From NCBI GenBank assembly GCA_041676645.1, contig JBAYRO010000035.1, positions 1 through 32,401 of the forward strand: a stretch of DNA of 32,401 bases. The letters are read 5' to 3'. Below are positions 16,579 through 24,566 of this stretch, piece after piece (the first letter of the stretch is position 1; the number at the start of each line of letters is the position of its first letter). This DNA is from JAMLIN01 sp041676645. GTDB lineage: Bacteria; Pseudomonadota; Gammaproteobacteria; Burkholderiales; Burkholderiaceae_E. Under the pieces are notes generated by a model. The model made no database searches, was not told the DNA's origin, and saw only the letters and a program-made list of their open reading frames with translations. The position numbers and the translations under genes are program-made.

Positions 16579-17369
16579 GTGCCGGCCGCCAGCAGACGGG
16601 CGTCGCGGCCCCAGAGCTGGATGCGCTGGTCCTGGAAGTTGCGCGAGTAGCGATCGCCGTCGGCCACTCCGAGCAGGGGCGCGCTGCCCTGGGCGTCCAG
16701 CTCCTCCTGATCGCAATGGAAGTACGTCGTCAGGGTGACGGTGCCCATCTTCGCGCCGATGCCGCGCGCATGCAGCACCCGCGGGAAGAACGCGTCGGAC
16801 ATCGCGGCGAGCGACAACCAGTCGAGCGGCCGCGGAACGATGTCGTTCAGCCAGACCACGGAGCGCTGGGCATGCAGGGGATCATGGATGCTGCGCGCGA
16901 GGACCGGCGCGCCCGAGACGAAGCGAAACCGGTAGTTCGACAGCCAGGCCATCCATTTCGTCGTGTCGAGCGGCTCGACCGATTCGGCCGGCGGCACCTC
17001 GGGCATGCCGGCCGGATGGTGCTCCCAGGTCTCGACCCGCCGGGCGAACACGAAGGAGGCAGTTGCCAGTATCCGATCGCCCTGGCGTAGATCGACCGAC
17101 CAGTGCTGGGTGGTGCGACCGCCGCGGGTAAGCCGCGGCAGGAGCTCGAACTCCCCCTCGCCGACGAGGCCGCCGAAGTTGACCGTCATCGCGACGGGGG
17201 TGCCCCGGCGAGCGGGATCGTCCAGCACCGCCCGCAGCAGGACGGCGGCCGTCAGGCCTCCGAACGGCCCGGCGAAGTTCCAGTACAAGGGCGATGTACG
17301 CCCGACCAGCACGCCATCGTCGCGCCGGACCAGCTTGCTGGCTTCATCGAAGGGATGGAGCGGGTTCAT
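16554..17369 (-). CDS. Acyl-CoA thioesterase family protein (double hotdog, TesB-like)
   Basis: A 271-residue protein. Its N-terminal hotdog contains LYWNFAGPFGGLTAAVLLRAV (about 28-48), in which the glycine-rich turn and following helix are typical of the 4HBT/TesB superfamily. QHWSVDLRQGDRILATASFVFARR follows as the strand pair. The second half contains RPLDWLSLAAMSDAFFPRV, TVTLTTYFHC and a C-terminal strand QLWGRDARLLAAGTQVLWYES, the usual ending of such thioesterases. It should hydrolyse an acyl-CoA; the acyl group is unknown. The ATG at 17369 lies 4 nt after the MFS stop, so the two are co-transcribed. The first in-frame start, at 17465, would overlap the MFS gene and is rejected. Confidence 0.8.
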   Translation of the reverse strand: MNPLHPFDEASKLVRRDDGVLVGRTSPLYWNFAGPFGGLTAAVLLRAVLDDPARRGTPVAMTVNFGGLVGEGEFELLPRLTRGGRTTQHWSVDLRQGDRILATASFVFARRVETWEHHPAGMPEVPPAESVEPLDTTKWMAWLSNYRFRFVSGAPVLARSIHDPLHAQRSVVWLNDIVPRPLDWLSLAAMSDAFFPRVLHARGIGAKMGTVTLTTYFHCDQEELDAQGSAPLLGVADGDRYSRNFQDQRIQLWGRDARLLAAGTQVLWYES

Positions 17370-17373
17370 CGAT

Positions 17374-18624
17374 TCACGGCCTCGGTCTTGTTGCAGTGCA
17401 TTGTGCCCCAAGCCAGAGCGCCACGGCGACGGCCGAGAAAGCCGCGCCACCGAAGGCCGGCCCATGCCAGCCGAAGCGTGCGTGCAGCGCGGTGCCGAGC
17501 AAGGGGCCGAAGGCGCCGATGCCGAACACCACCGTCATGTAGATCGCGTTGATCCGGCTGCGGGCCGACTCCGACAACTGGTAGAGCGCCCGCTGGCCGA
17601 CCACCTGGTTGGTCTGTACCGCCGCATCGATCAGCAGCGCCGCGAGGGCGAAGCCGACGAGCGCGCCGGCCGGCACCACCCAGCCGGTGAGCAGCAGCAT
17701 CGCACAGGTGCCGACGATCGCGATCCCGGTGGCGCCCCGGCCATGACCGTGGTCGGCCAAGCGCCCGGCAAGCGGCGCGGCCAGCGCGCCGCCAGCGCCG
17801 GCGAGAGCGAACAGGGCGATGCCATCCTGTCCCAGGCCGAAGGAACCGGCGAGCTCCAGCGGAGCGGCGGTCCAGAACATGTTGAAGGCGAGGAAGATCA
17901 GCCCCTGCCAGATCGCCCGCCGGCGGATCAGGGGTTCGTCGCGCCAGAGGGTGAGCAGCGAACCGAAGAGCTCGCCGGGCCCCGGCTGCCGCGGCGGCTG
18001 CCGGCGCGGCAGGTAGCGGGCGAGCAGCAGGCCGAGCAGGATGGTGAGGACCAGTGCAAGCCAGAACACCGCACGCCAGTCCGCCAGATGGGTCACGAAG
18101 CTCGCGAAGGGCCGCGCCAGCATGATGCCGCCGAGCAGCCCGCCGGTGACCAGCCCGATGGCCCGGCCCTGGTTCCGGGTGGGCACGAAGAAGGAGGCCA
18201 TCGGCACCATCACCTGCGATGCGGTCGCGCACACGCCGAGCATCATGCAGGCGACGAGGAAGACGGCCGGCGTGGTCGCCATCGCGACCGCGGCGAGCGA
18301 GAGCGCGACCCCGGCAACCGAGAGCAGCACCAGCCGACGATTCTCGTAGCGATCGGCCAGCGGCACGAGCAGCGCGAAGCCGAGGCCGCTGCCGAACTGG
18401 GTCAGGGTGACCGTGGCGCCGGTCATCGCGCTCGACAGGCCGATGTCGGCGCCGATCTCGGCGATGAGCGTCTGGCTCATGTAGTTGTTGGCGACGAGCA
18501 CGCCGCAGGCGACCGCGAGCAGCGCGATGACCGGCCCCTCGGCCGCAGGCTTCCCGGATCTGCTTGGCAATGGTCCTACCTGGGGCCGAAGACCCCGCCC
18601 TGTTGCAAGGCCGGGTCCCGGCAA
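17374..18624 (-). CDS. MFS transporter (start uncertain)
   Basis: A polytopic protein of up to 416 residues with twelve hydrophobic segments in two sets of six, joined by a central cytoplasmic stretch rich in Arg and Pro (about 206-235, ARYLPRRQPPRQPGPGE). The loop 2-3 signature reads PLADRYENRRLVL (motif A-like, G-x-x-x-D-R), repeated as GRLADHGHGRG in the second half. It resembles the YgaY/arabinose-efflux-type MFS group, so export of a small organic compound is likely but unspecified. The frame opens at a TTG (18622-18624), 3 nt after the hydratase stop; a second TTG at 18570 would remove 18 residues that do not look membrane-like. No ATG exists before the first membrane segment. It lies between a hydratase and a thioesterase on one transcript. 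Confidence 0.8.
   Translation of the reverse strand: MPGPGLATGRGLRPQVGPLPSRSGKPAAEGPVIALLAVACGVLVANNYMSQTLIAEIGADIGLSSAMTGATVTLTQFGSGLGFALLVPLADRYENRRLVLLSVAGVALSLAAVAMATTPAVFLVACMMLGVCATASQVMVPMASFFVPTRNQGRAIGLVTGGLLGGIMLARPFASFVTHLADWRAVFWLALVLTILLGLLLARYLPRRQPPRQPGPGELFGSLLTLWRDEPLIRRRAIWQGLIFLAFNMFWTAAPLELAGSFGLGQDGIALFALAGAGGALAAPLAGRLADHGHGRGATGIAIVGTCAMLLLTGWVVPAGALVGFALAALLIDAAVQTNQVVGQRALYQLSESARSRINAIYMTVVFGIGAFGPLLGTALHARFGWHGPAFGGAAFSAVAVALWLGAQCTATRPRP
18610..18622 (-). repeat. Tight palindrome at the hydratase/MFS junction
   Basis: GCCGGG-T-CCCGGC (18610-18622) is a perfect 6-bp arm palindrome, 5 nt after the hydratase stop and touching the first possible MFS start. In RNA it could hinder initiation at 18624, which would favour the later TTG at 18570. 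It has no T run. Confidence 0.35.
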
Positions 18625-18627
18625 GTC

Positions 18628-19470
18628 TCAGGCCGGTACCAGCATGCCCCCGTCGATGACCGCCTCGCCCTTGCCGTCGAGCGTGCGGAACGCGATCGAA
18701 TCGTTGCCGCGCCAGCCCTGCACCACGAGGAGTTCGCCCGGCAGGACCGGCTTGGTGAAGCGCGCCGAGATCGAACCGAGGTGCTGGGCGCCGAGGGCAC
18801 CGAGCAGGATCCGGGTGGTGATGCCGTAGGTGCACAGGCCATGCAGGATGGGTCGCGAGAACCCGCCGCGCGCGGCGAAGGCGGGATCGCTGTGCAGCGG
18901 ATTGCGATCGGCGCAGAGCCGGTAGAGCAGCGCCTGGTCGGTGCGGGTCTGGACCCGCGCCTCGATGTCCGGCGCGCGGTCGGGCACCGCCGGCCGCTGG
19001 CCTCCGGACTTGCGGTTGGGATCGAAGCCGCCCTCGCCACGGATGAAGGCCGAGGCGCGCGAGGTGAACATCCGCTTGCCGCTGGCGACATCGTGCGCCT
19101 CGAAGGCGGTGGTGACCAGCGCTCCGGAGCCCTTGTCGGCGATCGACTCGATCCGCGCCGCGATCCGTGCGCGTCCCTCCAGGGGCATCGGCGCATCGAG
19201 TTCGAGGCTTTGCTCGGCATGCACCAGTTTGGTGTGGTCGACATCACCGAAGTCGGGCCGAACTCCAGCGAGTTGCGTGAGGATCAGCGCGAAGGTCGGC
19301 AGTGCCCGCAACTGCACGCCCTCGGTGTTCTCCGTGGTGAGGTCGAGCTCGGCAAGCGGGTCGGCCTGGCCGGCGCCGACGCCCAGCGCGTAAAGCATGA
19401 CATCGCGCGAATCCCAGCCCACTTCCACCGGGCCGGCCTGCTGACCGATCGCATCGAGATTGACGGGCAT
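18628..19470 (-). CDS. MaoC-like (R)-specific enoyl-CoA hydratase, double hotdog
   Basis: A 280-residue protein built like eukaryotic hydratase 2. The N-terminal hotdog (about 15-145) includes DVMLYALGVGAG and VHAEQSLELDAPMP. The C-terminal hotdog (about 165-280) has the hydratase 2 motif DRNPLHSDPAFAARGGFSRPILHG, where Asp188 and His193 are the expected catalytic pair. It should hydrate trans-2-enoyl-CoA to (R)-3-hydroxyacyl-CoA, or the reverse. Of two adjacent ATG codons (19473 and 19470), the second has the better GGAG spacing (5 nt) and is used here. It is the first gene of a three-gene unit with the MFS transporter and the thioesterase, suggesting processing and export of an acyl compound. 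It shares a 161-bp divergent region with the phosphate transporter gene. Confidence 0.87.
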   Translation of the reverse strand: MPVNLDAIGQQAGPVEVGWDSRDVMLYALGVGAGQADPLAELDLTTENTEGVQLRALPTFALILTQLAGVRPDFGDVDHTKLVHAEQSLELDAPMPLEGRARIAARIESIADKGSGALVTTAFEAHDVASGKRMFTSRASAFIRGEGGFDPNRKSGGQRPAVPDRAPDIEARVQTRTDQALLYRLCADRNPLHSDPAFAARGGFSRPILHGLCTYGITTRILLGALGAQHLGSISARFTKPVLPGELLVVQGWRGNDSIAFRTLDGKGEAVIDGGMLVPA

Positions 19471-19631
19471 CATGTCTCCAGTCGGAACGTTTCGAACTAG
19501 TGGAAGCGTACCCCAAGCCGCGCCCTTGCAGTGCGCATGATTGGCTCGCGAGGGCGAACGAGCAGACAATCCGGCTATTGCCGACCGACGGCGCCCATGG
19601 CCCGACGAACGGCCAGACCGACATCCCGGCC

Positions 19632-21248
19632 ATGAACATGTTCGCGATCATTGGAAGCCTGGCCGGCGGCATCGGCCTGTTCATGCTGGGCATGGGCCTG
19701 ATGACCGACGGCCTGAAACTGGCCGCCGGTCCGGCACTCGAGCGCATTCTCGCGCGCTGGACGAGCACCCGCTTCAGGGGGCTCGCCTCCGGCACCCTGG
19801 TGACCGCGCTGGTCCAGTCGTCGACGGCGATCACGGTCGCCACGATCGGCTTCGTGAATGCGGGGCTGCTGAACCTCTCGCAGGCGATCTGGGTCGTCTT
19901 CGGATCGAACATCGGCAGCACCATGACCGGCTGGCTGGTCGCGCTGGTGGGGCTGAAGTTCAACATCCAGGCGCTGGCCCTGCCACTCATCGGCATCGGC
20001 ATGCTGCTGCGTCTCACCGGCCAGGGCGTGCGCCGCGGCTCGCTCGGCACGGCGCTTGCCGGTTTCGGCCTGCTCTTTCTCGGCATCGACATGCTGCGCG
20101 AGGCCTTCACCGCCCTGCCGGCGGATTTCGCCCTGCCCGCCGGCGAGGACTGGTCGAGCGTACTCCTGCAGGTCCTCGCCGGCTTCGTGATGACCCTGGT
20201 GATGCAGTCCTCGGCCGCTTCGCTGACGATCGCGCTGACCGCTGCCGAAGGCGGCCTGCTGACGATCCAGGGCGCGGCGGCGGTGGTGATCGGCGCCAAT
20301 GTCGGCACCACCGCGACCGCGGTGATCGCGGCGATCGGCGCGACACCGAATGCGCGGCGGGTGGCGGCCGCGCATGTGCTGCTCAACGTGATCGCGGCGG
20401 CCGTCGCACTGGCGCTGCTGCCCTGGATGCCGCGGGCCATCGCGGCATCCACCGAGTGGATCGGGCTGGGTTCGGCGCCCGCCCCCACCATCGCGCTCTA
20501 TCACACCGCCTTCAACCTGCTCGGCGTGGCCCTGGTCTGGCCGCTTGCCGATCGCATGATCGCCTTCCTGAAGGCACGATTCCGTGCGAAGGACGACGAG
20601 GTCCGTTCGGAGTTTCTCGACCGGACCGTGCTCGCAGTGCCCGAACTGGCCATCGCCGCGCTCGAGCAGGAACTCGATGCGATGGGCGCGGCGAGCCGCG
20701 AACTGGTGCACCGGATCCTCGCCGAACCGCGGCTGCCTCCGGAGGACCAGACCCGCCGGGTCGAGGCGATGGGCGATGCCATCCACGAGTTCATCAGCCA
20801 GCTGAGCCGGGCGGAGATGTCGGAGGAATCGGCACACCGGTTGCCCGACATCCTGCGTGTCGCGAGGCACCATGCATCGGCCGCCCGCTTCGCGCTCGAG
20901 GCGGCTCATGCGCTCGAGGAACCGGCCGCCGGGCCGGAAGGGGCCGCACTCGGGTATCCTGCATTTCGCGAAGCGGCGCAAGGGCTGCTCGCCGGGATCT
21001 CGCCGGCGCCGACGCAGCCCGGGGCAGAACCGGCGGGGGAATCGGCGGTAGACCACTTCGCGGCGGCCTACGAGCGCTTCAAGTCCGGCCTGCTGGCCAG
21101 TGGCGCGCGAGGCGATCTCCCGCTGGATGCAATGGAATGCTGGCTGCGGGCGGCAAGCGGGCTGCGTCGCTCGCTCGATGAAACGAACAAGGCGTCGGCC
21201 GGATCGACGCCCCCAAGCGAAACGCCGACCGCGACAAGCGATACATGA
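19632..21248 (+). CDS. Na/Pi cotransporter family protein with PhoU-like C-terminus
   Basis: A 538-residue protein. The N-terminal two thirds contain two inverted Na/Pi-cotransporter repeats, each with the QSS motif: TALVQSSTAITVA (about 64-76) and LVMQSSAASLTIA (about 190-202). The glycine-rich GSNIGSTMTG and GANVGTTATA follow them. About eight to nine membrane spans end near residue 320. The soluble C-terminal part (about 330-538) is helical and PhoU-like (YERFKSGLL and similar), with low-complexity Pro/Thr/Ser at the very end. It resembles E. coli YjbB, which can mediate phosphate efflux. The ATG at 19632 is used; another at 19638 is equally possible, and neither has a clear Shine-Dalgarno. 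The frame upstream to 19500 is open but has no membrane character. It overlaps the DUF502 gene by 4 nt. Confidence 0.9.
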   Translation: MNMFAIIGSLAGGIGLFMLGMGLMTDGLKLAAGPALERILARWTSTRFRGLASGTLVTALVQSSTAITVATIGFVNAGLLNLSQAIWVVFGSNIGSTMTGWLVALVGLKFNIQALALPLIGIGMLLRLTGQGVRRGSLGTALAGFGLLFLGIDMLREAFTALPADFALPAGEDWSSVLLQVLAGFVMTLVMQSSAASLTIALTAAEGGLLTIQGAAAVVIGANVGTTATAVIAAIGATPNARRVAAAHVLLNVIAAAVALALLPWMPRAIAASTEWIGLGSAPAPTIALYHTAFNLLGVALVWPLADRMIAFLKARFRAKDDEVRSEFLDRTVLAVPELAIAALEQELDAMGAASRELVHRILAEPRLPPEDQTRRVEAMGDAIHEFISQLSRAEMSEESAHRLPDILRVARHHASAARFALEAAHALEEPAAGPEGAALGYPAFREAAQGLLAGISPAPTQPGAEPAGESAVDHFAAAYERFKSGLLASGARGDLPLDAMECWLRAASGLRRSLDETNKASAGSTPPSETPTATSDT

Positions 21249-22015
21249 GCAAAGAAAAACCCCGATCCCGCGGCCTTGGCCACTTCGGTCGCTTCATCCT
21301 GGTCGGATTCTTCACCGTCGCACCGCTCTGGGTCACCTGGCTGGTGTTCGACTTCGTGGTCGGCATCCTCGTGCGCACCGGTCGGCCGCTGCTCTATGCC
21401 GCCGCCCGGGCGGTCAGCAACTTTTCGCCGACGCTGGCCTCCTGGATGCTCGAGTCCGCCTTCGAGCAGGTCGTGGCCCTGATCATCGTGCTTGCCGCGC
21501 TCTACGCCGTCGGCGTGTTCGCCACCATCGTGATCGGGCGCAAGCTGATCGGCTGGTTCGAATCCCTGATGGCGCGGCTGCCGCTGGTGCAGACGATCTA
21601 CGGCGGCACCAAGCGGCTGTTGCACAGCCTGCGCACGCCACCGGCCACCGGGCAGCGGGTGGTGCTGATCGCGTTTCCGAACGACAGGATGAAGACCATC
21701 GGGATGGTGATGCGCACCATCCGGGATTCGGCCTCGGGCCGGGAGCTCGCCGTGGTCTACGTGCCGACGGCGCCCAATCCGACCTCGGGCTACATCGAGA
21801 TCGTGCCGGTCGATGATGTGATCTTCGTCGACTGGAGCGTCGAGGAAGCGATGAGCTTCATCATGACCGGTGGCACCACCTCACCGGATACGGTGCAGTT
21901 CACGAAGGAGCCCGGCACGCCCCCCGCGCGGGAACCCGCAACGCCAGGCGCGCAGGAGGGCGGTGCAGCCCCCGCGGCAGACATCGCGCCGCCGGCGCCG
22001 AGCGCCGGGCACTGA
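21245..22015 (+). CDS. DUF502 family membrane protein
   Basis: A 256-residue protein. Two hydrophobic spans at about 14-42 (FGRFILVGFFTVAPLWVTWLVF) and 73-98 (VVALIIVLAALYAVGVFATIVIG) are followed by the family-typical LPLVQTIYGGTKRLLHSL and RVVLIAFPNDRMKTIGMV. VVYVPTAPNPTSGYIEIVP and VEEAMSFIMTGG then complete the pattern, which is diagnostic of DUF502. The last 45 residues are Pro/Ala-rich and probably disordered. Function in bacteria is not established; plant relatives take part in organelle or membrane trafficking and signalling. The start overlaps the phosphate transporter stop as ATGA, so the two are coupled, hinting at a shared membrane role. Confidence 0.9.
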   Translation: MSKEKPRSRGLGHFGRFILVGFFTVAPLWVTWLVFDFVVGILVRTGRPLLYAAARAVSNFSPTLASWMLESAFEQVVALIIVLAALYAVGVFATIVIGRKLIGWFESLMARLPLVQTIYGGTKRLLHSLRTPPATGQRVVLIAFPNDRMKTIGMVMRTIRDSASGRELAVVYVPTAPNPTSGYIEIVPVDDVIFVDWSVEEAMSFIMTGGTTSPDTVQFTKEPGTPPAREPATPGAQEGGAAPAADIAPPAPSAGH

Positions 22016-22034
22016 GCGCGGCGAGCGATCAGCA

Positions 22035-23030
22035 TCAAGCCTGGCGATCACCGAAGGCGGCGACGACGACCTCGCCGGGCCAGCGTTCGCGCAGCGCCCG
22101 GGCGGCATGCCAGGAGCGCAGGCCGGTGCGACAGCACATCACCACCCGCCGGTCGGCCGGCGGCGGGGACCAGTCCGCCAGTTCGTGCGGCGCGATGCGC
22201 AATGCGTGCGGGGCGGCCGGCAGCGGCGCCTCGTCGGCATCGCGCAGGTCGATCGCGATGTCCGCCGGCGTGATCTGCGACGGCGCGACGAAGCGCGGCT
22301 CTGGACTGCCCGGCTCCGGCGCCGAATCGAAGCGAAAGCCGCCGATCCGCCAGTCCGCCACATCGAGCGTCACGAAGCGCCCCAGCGGCGAGGGCCGTAG
22401 CCCGAGCAGCACCGAAAGCGCCATCTGCGCCTCCATCGCGCCGAGTATCCCGACCACCGGCCCCAGCACGCCCGCCGTATCGCAACTGGGCGCCCGCTCC
22501 GGCAGCTCGGGCAGGACCGCGCGCAGCGATGGCGCGCCGCCGCAGAAGCCGCCGACATAGCCCTGGAGCGCGAGCGCCGAAGCCGACACCAGCGGCTTGC
22601 CGGCCGCCTGGCAGGCATCCGAGAGCGCATACGAGACGGCGAAGTTGTCGGCGCAGTCGAGCGCGAGGTCGCAATCGGCGAGCAGCGCCGGCGCATTGGC
22701 CGGATCGAACCACTCGCGGATCGCGACGACGGCCACGGCCGGATCGAGCGCCGCCAGCGCATCGCGCGCCGCCTCGACCTTGGGTCGGCCGATGTCGGCG
22801 ATCCGGTACAGGGGCTGGCGATGCAGGTTGTGATCGGCCACTTCGTCCGGATCGACGAGCGTGATGCGCCCGACCCCCGCCCCGGCGAGATACTGCAGCA
22901 CCGGCACGCCGAGGCCGCCCGCGCCCACCACCAGCACCCGGGCGGCCGCCAGCCGCGCCTGGCCCTGTTCGCCCACTTCCGGCAGGATCACCTGGCGGGC
23001 ATGGCGACCGCTCACACCCGCTCCAGCCAT
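22035..23030 (-). CDS. thiF: ThiF/MoeB-type adenylyltransferase fused to a C-terminal rhodanese domain
   Basis: A 331-residue E1-like enzyme that adenylates the C-terminal glycine of ThiS. The nucleotide fold reads VLVVGAGGLGVPVLQYLAGAGVG (32-54). VDPDEVADHNLHRQPLY follows with the arginine finger, then LDCADNFAVSYALSDAC and the cysteine-containing PSCDTAGVLGPVVGILGAMEA. The usual CxxC zinc pairs are absent: the first is replaced by GAPSLRA and no second pair exists. The C-terminal 80 residues form a rhodanese domain with VVMCCRTGLRS, whose cysteine can carry persulfide sulfur for ThiS thiocarboxylation. The ATG at 23030 overlaps thiE by 19 nt; an in-frame GTG at 23015 would give a tighter GTGA overlap and loses nothing conserved, so the start is uncertain by 5 codons. 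It is the last gene of the thiamine operon. Confidence 0.87.
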   Translation of the reverse strand: MAGAGVSGRHARQVILPEVGEQGQARLAAARVLVVGAGGLGVPVLQYLAGAGVGRITLVDPDEVADHNLHRQPLYRIADIGRPKVEAARDALAALDPAVAVVAIREWFDPANAPALLADCDLALDCADNFAVSYALSDACQAAGKPLVSASALALQGYVGGFCGGAPSLRAVLPELPERAPSCDTAGVLGPVVGILGAMEAQMALSVLLGLRPSPLGRFVTLDVADWRIGGFRFDSAPEPGSPEPRFVAPSQITPADIAIDLRDADEAPLPAAPHALRIAPHELADWSPPPADRRVVMCCRTGLRSWHAARALRERWPGEVVVAAFGDRQA

Positions 23031-23605
23031 TCACGCACGCGCGCTTCCGGATCCGGATTCAGGGTGATGTCGGTCACGACCGAAACCAGGTCGGCGCCGG
23101 CGGCCAGGGCGTCGGCGGCGCGCGAGGGCGTCATGCCACCGATCGCGCACAGCGGCCGCGCACCGACCAGGCGCTTCCATTCGGTGACCCGCTCGAGCCC
23201 CTGCTCGTGCCACTTCATCTTCTTGAGGATGGTCGGGTAGACGGGCCCGAGCGCGACGTAGTCGGGATCGGCGGCCAGGGCCCGCTCGAGCTCCTCGTGG
23301 TCGTGCGTGCTGATCCCGACGCGCAGACCGGCGCGCCGGATCGCCGCCAGGTCGGCATCGGCGAGATCCTCCTGGCCGAGATGGATCCAGTCCGCGCCTT
23401 CGTCGATGGCGATCCGCCAGTAGTCGTTGACCACGATCGTGGCGTCATGCCGGCGCGCCAGCGCGAGCGCCTCGCGGACCTGCTCGCGCAACTCGGCCTC
23501 GGGGCGGTCCTTGATGCGCAGCTGCACGAAGCGCACGCCCAGCGGCAGCATGCGGGCAAGCCAGTCGGTGTTCTCGAAGATCGGATAGAAGCGGGGGAGA
23601 TTCAT
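23012..23605 (-). CDS. thiE: Thiamine phosphate synthase
   Basis: A 197-residue TIM-barrel enzyme that joins HMP pyrophosphate and carboxythiazole phosphate to thiamine phosphate. The segments expected for ThiE are present: VRFVQLRIKD (about 25-34), ATIVVNDYWRIAIDEGADWIHLGQEDL with pyrophosphate- and Mg-binding residues, VGISTHDHEE, YVALGPVYPTILKKMKW, and PLCAIGGMTP with the phosphate-binding glycines. The YPTxLKxMKW form is the variant typical of some proteobacteria. The start overlaps the thiG stop by 4 nt (23602-23605). At 197 residues it is slightly shorter than E. coli ThiE (211). Confidence 0.94.
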   Translation of the reverse strand: MNLPRFYPIFENTDWLARMLPLGVRFVQLRIKDRPEAELREQVREALALARRHDATIVVNDYWRIAIDEGADWIHLGQEDLADADLAAIRRAGLRVGISTHDHEELERALAADPDYVALGPVYPTILKKMKWHEQGLERVTEWKRLVGARPLCAIGGMTPSRAADALAAGADLVSVVTDITLNPDPEARVREWLERV

Positions 23606-24366
23606 GTCAGAAAAGCCTTGCCGATCACCGGCGTCGAAGGGGCTGCCATGTCGCGCGGCTCGATCGGGTCGGCGAGATACGCGAGCTGTCCGGCCCGGGC
23701 GGCGAGCGCGAAGCCCTCGGCCATCTTCACCGGATCACCGGCCTTTGCGACAGCGGTGTTGACGAGCACGGCATCGTAGCCGCATTCCATCGCCTCGGCG
23801 GCATGGCTGGGCACGCCGAGGCCGGCATCGACCACCAGCGCCACATCCGGGAAGCGGGCCCGCAGGCTGCGCAGGCCGTAGCGATTGTTGATCCCCAGGC
23901 CCGTGCCGATGGGCGAGGCCCAGGGCATCAGCACCCGGCAGCCGGCGTCGACCAGGCGCTCCGCCAGGACCAGGTCCTCGGTGGTGTAGGGGAACACGTC
24001 GAAGCCGTCGCGACACAGGATGCCGGCCGCCTCGACCAGGCCGAAGGGATCGGGCTGCAGCGTCTCGGCATGGCCGATCACCTCGAGCTTGATCCAGGAG
24101 GTATCGAACACCTCGCGCGCCATCCGCGCGGTGGTGATCGCCTCCTTCGCGGTATAGCAGCCGGCCGTGTTGGGCAGGATGCGGATACCGAGGCCGCGCA
24201 CCAGCGACCAGAAATCCTGGCCGGCGCCGGACTCGCGGCGCAGGGAAACGGTCAGCACGGAGGCCCTGGCGGCCCGCATCGCCTGCTCGAGGATCGCCGG
24301 CGACGGATAACCCGCCGTACCCAGCATCAGCGGCGTCTCGAGCTCGACGCCATAGAAATCACGCAT
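23602..24366 (-). CDS. thiG: Thiazole synthase
   Basis: A 254-residue barrel enzyme that builds the thiazole phosphate from deoxyxylulose phosphate, glycine imine (from ThiO) and ThiS-thiocarboxylate. Lys93 in SWIKLEVIGHAETLQPDP is the Schiff-base lysine. LMLGTAGYPS, RRESGAGQDFW, LPNTAGCYTAKEA, VFPYTTEDLVLAERL, LMPWASPIGTG and VVDAGLGVPSHAAEAMECGYDAVLVNTAVAKAGDP follow the ThiG consensus throughout. A GGGAGG Shine-Dalgarno sits 6 nt before the ATG, only 2 nt from the thiS stop. The overlap with thiE is 4 nt. Confidence 0.97.
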   Translation of the reverse strand: MRDFYGVELETPLMLGTAGYPSPAILEQAMRAARASVLTVSLRRESGAGQDFWSLVRGLGIRILPNTAGCYTAKEAITTARMAREVFDTSWIKLEVIGHAETLQPDPFGLVEAAGILCRDGFDVFPYTTEDLVLAERLVDAGCRVLMPWASPIGTGLGINNRYGLRSLRARFPDVALVVDAGLGVPSHAAEAMECGYDAVLVNTAVAKAGDPVKMAEGFALAARAGQLAYLADPIEPRDMAAPSTPVIGKAFLT

Positions 24367-24368
24367 TC

Positions 24369-24566
24369 TCAGCCTCCCTGCATCGGCGCCAGGACTTCCA
24401 CCCGGTCGCCGTCTGCCAGCCGGCGCTGGGCGCGCGCACCGACCGGCACGAAATCACCGTTGACGGCGGTCGCCACACGGGCGTCGGCCAGGCCCAGCTC
24501 GCGCAGCAGTTCATCGAGCGTCGCGACACCCAGCTCGCGCGCCTCGCCATTGACCTCAATCCTCAT
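24369..24566 (-). CDS. thiS: Sulfur carrier protein ThiS
   Basis: A 65-residue ubiquitin-fold protein. It begins MRIEVNGEARELG, has VATAVNGDFVPVGARA in the middle and ends in Gly-Gly, the residues that are adenylated by ThiF and converted to thiocarboxylate. It starts inside the thiO 3' end (11-nt overlap) with a GGAG Shine-Dalgarno 7 nt upstream, and thiG follows after 2 nt. Confidence 0.95.
   Translation of the reverse strand: MRIEVNGEARELGVATLDELLRELGLADARVATAVNGDFVPVGARAQRRLADGDRVEVLAPMQGG

Noticed and set aside
16963..19500. Plus-strand open frame of 845 codons
   Set aside because: It is antisense to the thioesterase, MFS and hydratase genes, with Arg/Glu/Gly-rich low-complexity composition and no motifs.
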